Position numbers and translations under genes: made by a program. A stretch of DNA of 64,000 nucleotides from Actinernus sp. WN-2022 (taxonomy: Eukaryota; Cnidaria; Anthozoa; Actiniaria; Actinernidae). The notes under the pieces were generated by a model. The model saw nothing but the letters and a program-made list of their open reading frames with translations. It was not told where the DNA came from and ran no database searches. The DNA is taken from assembly GCA_030867875.1 (NCBI GenBank), contig JAOWCC010000577.1, positions 81,635,740 through 81,699,739 of the forward strand, written 5' to 3'. Positions 21,133-31,399 of this stretch are shown in pieces; position 1 is the stretch's first letter, and every line of letters begins with the position of its first letter.

Positions 21133-21288
21133 ACAACTGGCTCTACGGAGATAGATATAGCAGCAGGGGGGGGGGGGGGGGGGTACTACGTTCGTTGGTC
21201 CGAATGTGGTGTGAGGATCGCGGTGCTGTTCTGAAAAGTGCAGTACAATTATTCTCCCCAAGTTAGTATGCTCACCCCCCCTGCTGCT
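21133..21288 (-). repeat. Right TIR of element 1
   Basis: This is the inverted copy of 8439-8594. The outer 130 bp (21159-21288) are bounded by AGCAGCAGG on the inner side and CCTGCTGCT on the outer side. A homopolymer of about 18 G at 21166-21183 replaces the mixed GGGGAACGGGGGG-type tract of the left end. Just inside, TCACTCCTCTAATAGG at about 21088-21103 matches a promoter-side motif in the TIR of element 2. Confidence 0.9.
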
Positions 21289-22289
21289 TCTTGCACAATA
21301 CGTGTTGCGTAATAAGTGTCGATTGGTTCAAGTTCAGTATTTAAACGAGTGTTTACTTAGAATTGACAATCTAGGCAAGTTGCTGCACCACTAACGTTAA
21401 ATTTAAATTGAAAATGGTTTAGTTTCGTTGTTGTTGCTTGAAGTAATATTTCGTTATTTACAGTTTACTGTAGCTATAGAATGATAGCTCATAACAAATT
21501 ATAAAACAATGCTGAACCTTTAAACTCCATAGGTTTAGGTGAACTTGCACAGGTATGGAGAATACGTTTCCGGGCTTTTACTAAAAAGATGGGTTTTTAT
21601 CCCGGTTTTTCGTATCCGGCAATTCACCAGTTCTTTCGGCCGATTGGCCTCACTTCCAATTTGGGAATTAATTTATAGTGAGGCCGATAGTTATATAAAG
21701 GAAAGTGAAGCACATAGCACAATAAATATTGCAAAACAACACCTTGCAGCAGCCAGCCAGCCAAGCATATATGTTGTTTTGTGATTTCATAGTGTTAAAT
21801 GTAATTGTGAACATCGGTAAACACGCAATTCAGAGAAGTGAATATTCAAGATTATACTACTCTTAATGTGGTTAATGTCTGAAGCTGCCACATGAGTTAG
21901 TTAATGACAATTACTGGCGACATGGGATAAAGTAGTTTTTCATAGTTGGTGATGCAAACTCTCTAAACACACATACATCTACAACATGTGTTACACGGAT
22001 GTGCGGTAAGTGACAAAGAACCGCCGCGATGGAGACCTTGGCGCGAGTATTTTTAGGCATGTGAACTTTGGAAATATCGATTGAAGAATGGAGCATCACA
22101 TGATAACATCGAATAGTGCACACCTTACCGAGTGAGTGAGTGAGTGACACGATCTCGCCAACTATCTCAATAACTCGTTTCTGCGCTTCCGCGCATCCAC
22201 CAGTTACGAAGGAGAGTTTTGTTGACTCTAATTTAACATTCTCTAAAATCAAATTACTAATGATGTTCATAGCTATAATACTAGGAACA
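21289..22289. other. Non-coding interval right of element 1
   Basis: It begins with TCTTG (21289-21293), the right copy of the target duplication. The open frames at 21539-21784 and 21911-22270 show no motif I can name. The latter sits directly downstream of the degenerate LINE relic on the same (minus) strand and may be part of its decayed C-terminus. Confidence 0.4.
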
Positions 22290-22830
22290 GTACGCTTTAC
22301 TATATAATAGTTACTAAGATATTCCGGAATCCTATTTTCAATACGGTCTTTAAGAAGCCTAATTATATGTGTCTCTTCATTTACATAAAGGCTCCAAGCC
22401 TAGCTTCAGTAAGATTTCGATAGTGGATATCTCAGATATAGCATTAAAATATTCCAGACTAAATCCACGTCTTTGTAAGCGTTAAATTTCATCACTGTTT
22501 CCCTTCCCGAAATCGTGCCACACGACACCACAATAGTCGAAGACGGGAGGTACCATGGCTTAGTATAGCCGATTGGCAGCTTCCATTGCTAGCGGCCTCA
22601 CCCTTTAATTTAGATCATGTCATCCCCAGAATCTTAAATACCTTCTTTCTAACATATATATTAAGACGTAATCATTGAAAGAAAGAGTATCATCGAGCAC
22701 CACGCCCAAATATTAAAACGTATCTGTATTTTTAGCAGGCTGACCGTCCAATGTAGTATCTTTCCTTACAGCCAGTCGGAGTTTAATTGAATAACGAAAT
22801 TAGGGTTTTGATTTTGCTACTGTTTCTGCT
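22290..22830 (-). pseudogene. Degenerate LINE reverse transcriptase C-terminal fragment
   Basis: Leftward reading gives IKLRLAVRKDTTLDGQ, then YLGVVLDDTLSFNDYV after a stop, then VFDYCGVVWHDFG and a RRGFSLEYFN segment. That is the conserved order of the LINE RT C-terminal domain (YLGV, then a D-Y-x-x-x-x-W motif). Several stops interrupt it. It lies in host sequence about 70 bp before the TSP1 exon. Confidence 0.7.
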
Positions 22831-22897
22831 GTAGTGTTATTAATTTCTGTTGACCCCGTTTATGTATAACTTTGTATCATTTTTTCTATCACTTTAG

Positions 22898-23041
22898 GCA
22901 CATGGCAATGGGAGACCTGGTCAAGCTGTTCTAAATCATGTGGACGTGGAATTAAATATAGAGATGGACGATGCCGTTTGGGTTACACCTGTCCCGGAAG
23001 TGGTGTCCAAACAAAAAGCTGTAACTCTCAGCGCTGTGTAG
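22898..23041 (+). CDS. Host exon: thrombospondin type-1 repeat
   Basis: This exon is 144 bp with phase 1 at both ends. The acceptor is a pyrimidine tract ending CACTTTAG (22897) and the donor is GTAAGC at 23042. It reads TWQWETWSSCSKSCGRG, then CRLGYTCPG and SCNSQRC: one TSP1 module with the WxxWxxC signature and six cysteines. It is extracellular and disulphide-rich. It precedes seven FN3 exons on the same strand and in the same phase, which suggests a single large secreted or membrane receptor-like host gene. Confidence 0.9.
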   Translation, partial: AHGNGRPGQAVLNHVDVELNIEMDDAVWVTPVPEVVSKQKAVTLSAV

Positions 23042-23778
23042 GTAAGCCATAAATAATGTAGGGTTAAATAATTTGTTTCCAATTTACATAAATATTATTG
23101 ACGAAAGTAAACTCTTTTTCATGGCTATTGAAAGAAAGACATATTTTAGCAGAATTACCTGCTTCTGATGTTTCCTATTTCAAGTTTCGTTATACGATAC
23201 ATCTTTAACCACATGGCACCCTCTATAGATTCCTTGTTCTTTGCTTCCATTCGAAGCACACATGCCCTATAATTATTATTCAACAAGAGATGTAATGGCT
23301 CTGGCAATTACACACGAGGCGCTGCTTTGATAGGCCTAAATCTTCAATGTAAACTTTGAAACAAATCAATCAACGCATTATACGTATTCTAAATCGTAAA
23401 GTAAAATCGATCTCTCTAATCTAGGAATTTGTTTTTTCCCTGGATTATCATGTCTTCTGTGGCTTTTAATGATCATTGTCGATGTAGTTTTTGCGATTGT
23501 CATCATGCGTTATGCAGCAGGCTCCTACCCTTTCACAATTTATATCCAAAGCTCACAGTACTGATTAATAGTCAGACAAGTTTTTAATCCTTATTAAGTA
23601 TATTGATGTAATTAGTTTTTCTCTTATATATGTATTTCAATATAAAGTAGATTACCTATTATAGTTTTAATTACACGGCTCTATGGGAGAGCGCTAAATT
23701 ATTAAATATATTAATGGCATTAGTTTTTTAATTTTGTTACATTTATATCTATCTATATTTGAAATAGATATAGAAATT

Positions 23779-23891
23779 ATTGACCAAGCCTGAGGTCAAT
23801 ATGGGGGAATATTGGTCGAGTTCATAAAAAATGCGTAAAAAAACGAACGAGGCCAAAAATCCCCCATCTTGATTAAACAAGCTTGGTCAAT
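23779..23891. repeat. Foldback inverted repeat
   Basis: The left end ATTGACCAAGCCTG...GGTCAATATGGGGGA is mirrored by TCCCCCATCTTG...AAGCTTGGTCAAT on the right. It is about 113 bp and MITE-like. Confidence 0.6.
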
Positions 23892-24495
23892 TTTTGTTGT
23901 ATGGCGAAAATAAATAAAATGTCATTGCTAAAATCCACTTTAGACACACGCGTCAGGAACCCATTGCGCGATAAACCGAACAGCGAATATAAATCAAGCT
24001 AAAATTAGACTGAGACTCGACGACTTCACTTGAAATTCATCCTAGCGTTCACAACAGTTTGTTTTCCGATATCAAAATAACTTTTTTTAGGGATGAAAAT
24101 TTATCTATATTTTTTCGGATGCACTGAGTTTCAATGATAACTTTATCAGGAACCCAAATGCATTATAAAATTATACATACGTTAGGAAGATTTGATTTGA
24201 AAACTCGCCAGTTGAAATCATTTGAATGGCACTGAGCTCATTGCAAAATTTGACAAAAAGAGCTGTAGAAGAATACAAACAAACGTGTAAGTATTAATTA
24301 CTAATACTCTTTGAATTTGGAAAATCCGGAGCGGGAAAAATTAAAAAATATTGCCCGCTGAGCAACCAATCAGATTGTAGCATTCAGTCATCTTGCCCGC
24401 TCACTGAGCTGTCATATAATATTAGCCATTATAGTTTTAATTACACGGCTACAAGGGAGAGCACTTAATCGTGACTGTGACACCGTGGATAAATA

Positions 24496-24838
24496 AAGTT
24501 ATATGTAAGAGTTAAATACCGAGAACCGAGTTATACAGCCATATACGTCCCGAAGGCCGTAGGTCCGCGGGATGTATATAGCTGAATGCCGAGGTTCGAA
24601 GTATTTAACTGACTTATATTATTGTTATTCTACAACCTTTATTTCACTAAAATTCTAGTGAATTTCAATACAAAGACCTGCTTAGTTATTCAAGAGCCTT
24701 TATATAGCTCATTAGATGTTCAAGGTCTATATATCATACAAAGACCTGAGCTCCATATAAAAGCCCTTGAATATATAATGAGCAATATATTGAAATTCAC
24801 TGGGATCTTAGTGAAATAAAGGTTATCGAATAACAATA
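24496..24838. repeat. Two adjoining foldback repeats
   Basis: The first palindrome (24496-24622) pairs GTAAGAGTTAAATACCGAG with CTTCGAAGTATTTAACTGAC-type sequence. A short relative of it occurs at 62114-62169. The second (24619-24838) pairs ATTGTTATTCTACAACCTTT with the inverted GGTTATCGAATAACAAT end. Both lack coding sequence. Confidence 0.6.
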
Positions 24839-24891
24839 GAAAATGTGTAAAATGAAATAAATATGAATAGTGTTACAAACATATTTCCTAG

Positions 24892-25188
24892 TTCGCCTAG
24901 CAACAACTCCAAACATCTTGACAGTTACCGCTATTAACTCCACGTCACTGTTTGTGAACTGGACGTTCTTACTACTCAAACACCAGAGACAGGACTTCAG
25001 AGGCTATGTAGTTTATGTTAAGAGACAAGGAGAACAAACGTCTACTACTCACAAAGCGAACAATATAAGTTCAAGCATCGTGTTGGCTGGACTTTACAAG
25101 TGTACCATCTACCAAGCGACCGTGCGTGCCTATAATGGGGACGGAACAGGGCCAGGCTCTCTTCCAGTTAATAGCAAGACGAACAAAG
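24892..25188 (+). CDS. Host exon: fibronectin type III domain 1
   Basis: The acceptor is TTTCCTAG (24891; a second AG at 24900 is also usable) and the donor is GTAAGAA at 25189. It is phase 1 at both ends. FN3 features are TPNILTVTAINSTSLFVNWTF (B-strand Trp), then YVVYVKRQ and CTIYQATVRAYNGDGTGPGS (E-F strand Tyr and the G-strand GxGP pattern). It is an extracellular adhesion-type module. Confidence 0.85.
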
Positions 25189-27161
25189 GTAAGAAACAAT
25201 GCAATCATGGCATACCTTACGCATATCGTACTTGAACGAAACTTTAATTTCAAGAGTCAGTTTTCGTCTCTCATTTTCGATACACTGTTTAAAAAACAAT
25301 AACACCAGTCATAGAAATAACACATTATTATACTTTAAAATATGGCGAAAAGATCAAAGTCAGTCCAAAAGTAATTATACTAGAAATAGAAAATACTTCC
25401 AAACACCACTTTCTCCTTTTCAAATAAATAAATTAAGATCACTCTTTCAAATAGTACGAAATAATATAAAAATAAACGTTTAAGCTTTCCTCGTGATCTA
25501 AATGTCTGATTTTCAAAGTACAAGTCTGCAGTACATATGTATATCACCCATTCTCAGCTGACAGGGACCATTGCTGTCGCACCACTTATTTTATTTTTAA
25601 CAATTTTATATATCAGTGCATGAAGTTACAAGATATTTCCTTTCGTTCCTCTGCATCTAATAAATTACCAAGAGAAAATTATTGCGAAGATCCATCGGAT
25701 TTTCGTTTTACGATACTTTTTGTTGTCCTTAGTGGCGAAAAATAGGCTGTCGCATGTCAAAAAAATCATTTTAAATTTAAATTTAAGGTAATTGAAATAC
25801 TAGCGACGGCTTTCAAAGTTATGTCTGCTTATATATCTTACTGATAAGTAAAATAATCCTGGAGCCGTAGGTCTTTATGTCGTTTATTCTGATTTTAATT
25901 TCCACAAATATCCTTGTCGCATGGTTTTGTGTAAATTACGTTACCATGAACTAGATCGAGTCATTTCGCACAATAAATTGTCATATCCAGCGATGTATTT
26001 TGACCGTTTCCCCTTACTACATATGCTCTTTAATATAACAAAGGTAAAGCAGGACCTAACATAACACACAACGATAAAAAAAAGGAGCTAATCGATTGGA
26101 GCCAAAATTTTCTGGACAGTAAATGTTTTCAAGAAATATTTTGTATACAAAACATGACAAGTGCACAACTGTAATTTTTAATAGACTTACTCAAATAGTA
26201 CTTGAGAATACATGCAGAGGCTAGAATTCGACATCGTTGTAATTTTGTAGGCGTAGGAAGAGAAAAATGAACCGATGTAACGTAATTTACAGGATTTATC
26301 TAGGACCTTGCCAAGGAGGATATATAACACCATCCCGTAGCAGATTCTCCTCAAAATAGTTTAGATTAAAATATTTACTTTTAACACCCAGATTTCGCTA
26401 CATTTAGCCTCTTTTCAACCTCAAGTAAAGGCTTACACTGAGGCAAGAACCCTCTTCAGCAAAATATTTAAGGAACATAAAAGTATATTTTCCCCTAGTT
26501 TTGCTTATCATATTGATATCTACCATGATTTCGCACATCTTACATTATAATAATGTTCATTATATATTAACTATAACCTTCCACCATCCATTGGGTTGGT
26601 TGGGTATAAATTAAGGTCGGTGTAAATTACGTTACCAAGGATATATTTGCCTTTGTTGCAAAAAAAAGTAAATTATGTGTGTTGCAATGGGTTCCAAAGG
26701 TATCCATTTCTATAAATAAATAATTCTTCTTACTTCAGGTTTATCATCAGCCATTTAGCGGTATCACGCAATGCACTTTTTTCACTTTTATAGCAAAAAT
26801 ACCACAAAATCCTAATATATTTCACGTTTTCTTTAGAAACGTATGTTTAAACCATTGAGACATACTTATTTAAGCTAAAACCTTGATTATGTCTTGTTAT
26901 TCACGTTTACATTTCTAAAGAAAGTGACCAGAAAGTAAATTGTTATAATGTAAATTACGTGATCTGTAAATTACGTTACCATGTATGGAGTCCTTACTGG
27001 TAATGCATGAGTATCAGAACTAAATTGAATATCGGAAATGTGTTGTATAACGTTTGAATTTGAGTGGTTTTCAAAATGTTTGTCGTCGAAACAAACCAAC
27101 TACAGAGAAAATTGGTTAATTCAATTTCATGCTCGCAAAAATTGGAATTGCAGTTGTCATA
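25189..27161. other. Host intron, AT-rich, with a dispersed 16-mer
   Basis: I see no gene. The motif GTAAATTACGTTACCA or a close copy occurs at about 25933, 26280 (inverted), 26619 and 26973, with a partial copy at about 26950. It may mark a degraded mobile element. Confidence 0.5.
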
Positions 27162-27770
27162 CACTGTAAATTCCAGGGAGTTGGTTTAACTCCAAAAATG
27201 GAGTTAAGTCATTTGGTATGAGATAACTCCAAAAATGGGGTTGTTTTTACTCCAAACATAATGGAGTTAGTTTAACTCCAAAACTGTTGGAGTTAATTTA
27301 ACACTGGTCTTAGAGTTACTTGTACTCCAGCACTACTGGAGTTAATTTAACACTGGTCTTAGAGTCACATTTACTCCAGAACTACTGGAGTTAATTTAAC
27401 ACTTGTCTTAGAGTCACCTTTACTCCAGAACTACTGGAGTTAATTTAACACTGATCTTAGAGTCACTTTAACTCCAGAACTACTGGAGTTAATTTAACAC
27501 TGGTCTTAGAGTCACTTTTACTCTAGAACTAATGGAGTTAATTTAACACTGGTATTAGAGTTACTTTTACCCCAGAACTACTGGAGTTAATTTAACACTG
27601 GTTATAGTTACTTTTACTCAAGAACTACTGGAGTTGATTTAACACTGGTCTTTTAGTTAATTTTACTCCAGAACTGCTGGAGTTAACTGAACACTGGGTT
27701 ATGGTTACTTTTACTCCAAAATATTAGTTACATGAAGGCAGTACTTTTACTCCAGAATTCAAACTCTGAG
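27162..27770 (+). repeat. 49-bp minisatellite forming the left transposon end
   Basis: About ten imperfect copies of a 49-bp unit are present, each with GGAGTTAATTTAACACTGGT, a CTTAGAGT segment, and TTTACTCCAGAACTACT. Each unit contains its own small inverted repeat (CTCCAGAACTACTGGAG), so the array can fold as a chain of hairpins. Related but decayed units lie at 33530-33871 and 46750-46963. Confidence 0.85.
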
Positions 27771-28794
27771 GGCCAAATAGCAGGGATTTCCAATATCGAC
27801 AACACAATAACAAATTTGCACTTGCATTAAAAACAATGTATTAAAAACATACAATCTTTCAAAATAATTGCTACTCTAAAATATACTTATCAACAGCAAT
27901 GTAACACTACATTTGGCCTTTCAGCCTGCAGCATCCAGCATTAGGCGAAAAAATAAAAAAGCATGTAGTTCTGGTGACAAACTGAAAAGTTATACATCCA
28001 TACATGTATAACTATGGCCACTTTTTTAAAGTGTATACATAACCACACACATACGTTTTATTTGGCCTTATGCATGCACCTATCACTACACGTGTATCTT
28101 CGCCCTAGGGAACTTGACCATTTACATTGCACCCATGCAGGGTCTGGATTTTGATGGCCACTACCAGCAACATACAGGCTACCAAAACTGATTAATTAAC
28201 AACAACAGCAGTGAAACACCAAGACATAAAATAAAGAAAACGAATTTGAGTCAGGATAACTTCATTTAAATTACAAAGATATGCAAATTTTACATTGTTG
28301 CTAACAGTGGTCTCAGTCTGTGCCACCTTTGAACCATGCAGGGCCACTTAGTTACATGTACCAGAACCTCAACTTTTCCAAGATTTCCTAGGACAGTCCA
28401 ATGGTGGGAATATTTTGACAGCCTCCAAGGGCCCCTGGATGGGGATTTTGATCAGCTGCCTCTCAAAATGCCCCAGGGTTGCTCTCCCTTCACCCCCCAT
28501 CCATGGATACTCCATGTGTGTTGAATAAAATATTCATACCTCTTAACAGACGAGCACAAGATCTGTACCATAAGTCACGGACCATTATTTTTCCTCTACT
28601 TTATGGCCCAAGTGCGAAGCATGCGGGCCACAAAAAGGGGGGAAATACGAGGCTCCATAACTTACGGTACAGATCGAGCAAACTATATATAGTTTAATAA
28701 GATGTATATTATATGGCTAAAAAGTATACAAAATATGTTGGTCTGTACAGGAAGTTATGGACCTCAAACTGACCAGTTATAGCTCACAAAAATT

Positions 28795-28945
28795 ACATAG
28801 TCACCTAATACAATATAGCATACATACAGTATGTAAATTACATAGCCATATAATACAATATAGCATGCATACAGTATGTAAATTACATAGCCATATAATA
28901 CAATATAGCATGCATACAGTATGTAAATTACATAGCCATATAATA
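28795..28945 (+). repeat. 45-bp tandem repeat
   Basis: A 45-bp unit containing CATAGCCATATAATACAATA and GCATACAGTATGTAAATTA is repeated about 3.3 times. A single diverged copy of the unit end lies at about 29667-29692. Confidence 0.8.
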
Positions 28946-29462
28946 AAATACATTTTACAACAATATCCAATTTTCTCGCTTTCTGATTGGCTCTCCGCTA
29001 TGTGCAATACAATGAAAATGACGTCACTCGCAAGCCGTGGTAGCTTTGCAAAGTGCTTTCACGGCGCGCGAGGTTTGTGAATTCAAATGGCTGTTTTATT
29101 ACTAGGAGAAGTTAATCGGTGAGTCAAACTTCTTTGTTGTGTGCCATTTGGCAAAATGGAGAAAGTTTCGGCGAATTTGTAGTCATACTTTGTGACTAGA
29201 CTAGTTCTCTCAGAGCTCAGAAGTTTTTAATTATATAACAATAACTTTTCTGATCCAGAAAAAAACAAGAAAGGATTTCACATGCATTCCATCAATTACA
29301 GAAGTTAATCGGTGAACCAAATTGTCATTTGTCTAAGAAAGCTTTCTCTCAGCAACGGTAATTATAAGTGTTTACGTTTTGACTTTCAATGGCCTTTTTC
29401 GACTCGAAAGGAGTTTATTACGCACTCATTTGAAGCTATAAGTGCTTCGTCGTTGTAAAATA

Positions 29463-29658
29463 AAATCGCACACATTTTGCCATTGTAATTGTCTGAACTC
29501 GTATTGATCATAGAAATGACGCCATAAAATGTCCAAAACTTTGCAGTGAAACAACTCGCTACGCGCTACACTCGTTGTTCCACTTGAGTTTTGAACATTT
29601 TATGACGTCATTTCTATGATCAATATGAGTTCAGACAATGGCAAAATGTGTGCGATTT
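29463..29658. repeat. Foldback inverted repeat
   Basis: The left arm AAATCGCACACATTTTGCCA, followed by GAACTCGTATTGATCATAG and TGACGCCATAAAATG, is mirrored almost exactly at 29600-29658. Arms are about 80 bp with a short centre rich in CTACGCGCTACACTCG. Confidence 0.7.
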
Positions 29659-30445
29659 GTTAAATATAGCATGCATATAGTATGTAAATTACTCTGCCTT
29701 AAAAGATAATAGCTGGCTACCTTGACAAGAGCTATGTAGAATGGGGACATGCATGTATGTACAACAATTCCCACAACCGAATAAACTACCATATTTCCTC
29801 GATCAAGTGCCCAATAAATGCACTCTCAATGAAGTGCACTGGTGGCCAGCCTTTGAATGAAAAAAATTTGAAATAAGCACTCCTGCTCACACAATTTCGT
29901 TAGAGTGAACAACATTGATGAATATTAAACAGCTATATTGTATTGCAACAATTCTTTCTTAGAACTTCATCAAATACCTGCCCTCAATTAACTCTGCCCC
30001 CAAATAATTGCGCAATTTGAACAATTTGAAATAAGTGTACTGGGTTTCAATTGAGGAAAATAGTAATAAAATTAAAATTGACCAAACTTACAAATCCAAT
30101 TACCTAGCATAATACTTTACATTGTTAAAATTATTGCAGCTCTACAGTAAATTTATTTACAGTATCTAGCATCACTACATCTAAGAATGTATAAAGTGAC
30201 AAAGTATGATGCATACAGAAATAACAATGCCTTGAGAGTGTCTTCTGGGTTAAACAATAATATCTGTTTACCCTCAACAGCTATGTAGAAAGGGGCCATG
30301 TCATAAAACCTCCAACAGCCAACCAGTCTTGGTGCCAGCTATTTCAAAATCAATATCATTGTCCACCTGTTGAAAAAAAGTAACACTTTTTTACAAACCT
30401 GAATGCCATATATGCTGCTGAAGCATGAAGGCGTGACATGTCAAA

Positions 30446-31399
30446 GGTTAACCTAGCCTGCGTACAGCATCCCCTACTTGACGGAGAACGGCGATTTCAT
30501 CGTTTCCGTTTCTCCCCATGTAGGGTCTGCGACTCAGAGCCCAAAACCGTGTCCGTGACGTCACTTCCAAATTTTTGGTAATTAGATATTTATGCATAAC
30601 GAAGTCAAAACAAGTTGGCGATTGAAATGAGATTTCGAAGTCTAAAGTCCGTCACAGAGGAAATTTCTCTCAAATTTGGAATCCTATCTCTCAAATGTGA
30701 ACAGCTTAATGTTTTATGTAACTTTATTCGTGGGAAAGATGTGTTCGTGAGCCTTCCAACAGGCTCAGGAAGGTCACTGATATTTTCAACTGGCGGCCCC
30801 TTCAAACCAACTCGCGGCCAGGTTCGGGATTTTGGAAGAAAAATAAATTTGTCATTGAAGTTACTCTATAAATTACATTTATTAATCTCTGTTCAGACAA
30901 TTAAAATCCCTGCTCAAATATTCACCTTAAATCCATGACTATGTAAGCGCTTCACTTGATCCTTCATGAGGGCAACAGGCGGAGCAACTTCAATGACAAA
31001 TGCATTTTTCTTCCAAAAGCCCGAACCTGGCCGCGAGTTGGTTTGAAGGGGCCGCCAGTTGAAAATATCAGTGACCTTCCTGAGCCTGTTGGAAGGCTCA
31101 CAAACACATCTTTCCCACGAATAAAGTTACATAAAACATTAAGATGTTCACATTTAAGAGATGGGATTCCAAATTTGAGAGAAATTTCCTCTGCGACGGA
31201 CTTTAATACACTCTCATTTCAATCGCCATCCTGTTTTGACTTCGTTATGCATAAATATCTAATTACCAAAAATTTGGAAGTGACGTCACGGACACGGTTT
31301 TGGGCTCTGAGTCGCAGCCCCTACATGGGGAGAAACAGAAACGATGAAATCGCCGTTCTCCCTCAAGTAGGGGATGCTCTACGCAGGCTAAGGTTAACC
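30446..31399. mobile_element. Foldback element carrying a RecQ-helicase-like fragment
   Basis: Long arms (30446-about 30866 and about 30979-31399) are inverted copies starting GGTTAACC, followed by TAGCCTGCGTA. Both arms carry the same gene fragment in opposite orientation, with small indels. The central loop is about 110 bp. It sits inside the CACTA-like element. Confidence 0.75.
30615..30938 (+). pseudogene. RecQ-like helicase fragment
   Basis: The frame reads FGILSLKCEQLNVLCNFIRG, then KDVFVSLPTGSGRSLIFS. This resembles the RecQ family N-terminal region, with Q-motif-like residues and a helicase motif I of the LPTGxGKS type, but with Arg in place of the usual Lys. Only this segment is present, and it is mirrored in the other arm at about 31030-31230. 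It is probably a captured gene piece and not functional. Confidence 0.55.

Larger units (their letters stand above)
8439..21288 (+). mobile_element. Integrated Polinton/adintovirus-like element 1 (helicase-HNH type)
   Basis: This 12,850-bp element runs from AGCAGCAGGGG at 8439 to the inverted copy ending CCTGCTGCT at 21288, with TIRs of about 156 bp. It is flanked by the direct repeat TCTTG (8434-8438 and 21289-21293). It encodes a capsid protein, a packaging ATPase, an integrase and associated proteins in the order seen in element 2, but no family B polymerase. A helicase-HNH gene occupies that slot. The ATPase, helicase and several smaller genes are broken, so it is a degraded endogenous copy. 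Confidence 0.9.
23042..24891. other. Host intron with foldback elements
   Basis: No coding exon is seen here. It holds inverted repeats at 23779-23891, 24496-24622 and 24619-24838. It also has two direct copies of TTATAGTTTTAATTACACGG (about 23659 and 24429) about 770 bp apart, which may mark an insertion between them. Confidence 0.6.
27771..30445. other. Non-coding interior of the CACTA-like element
   Basis: No gene is seen. Small open frames around 28336-29080 fall in repeats. It contains the 45-bp tandem repeat (28795-28945) and the foldback at 29463-29658. Confidence 0.5.

Noticed and set aside
21166..21183. Run of about 18 G in the right TIR as a functional signal
   Set aside because: The left TIR has a shorter, mixed tract at the same point, so slippage or assembly error is more likely.
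8439..21288. Adenain-like maturation protease in either element
   Set aside because: I looked for a plausible His-Asp/Glu-Gln-Cys protease frame in both elements and could not support one.
27180..27770. CRISPR-like or satellite array of 49-bp units
   Set aside because: There are no unique spacers; units diverge gradually and fit a transposon end.
28757..29080. 107-aa open frame with repeated HSHIIQYSMHTVCKL
   Set aside because: It is an accidental translation of the 45-bp tandem repeat, open on both strands.
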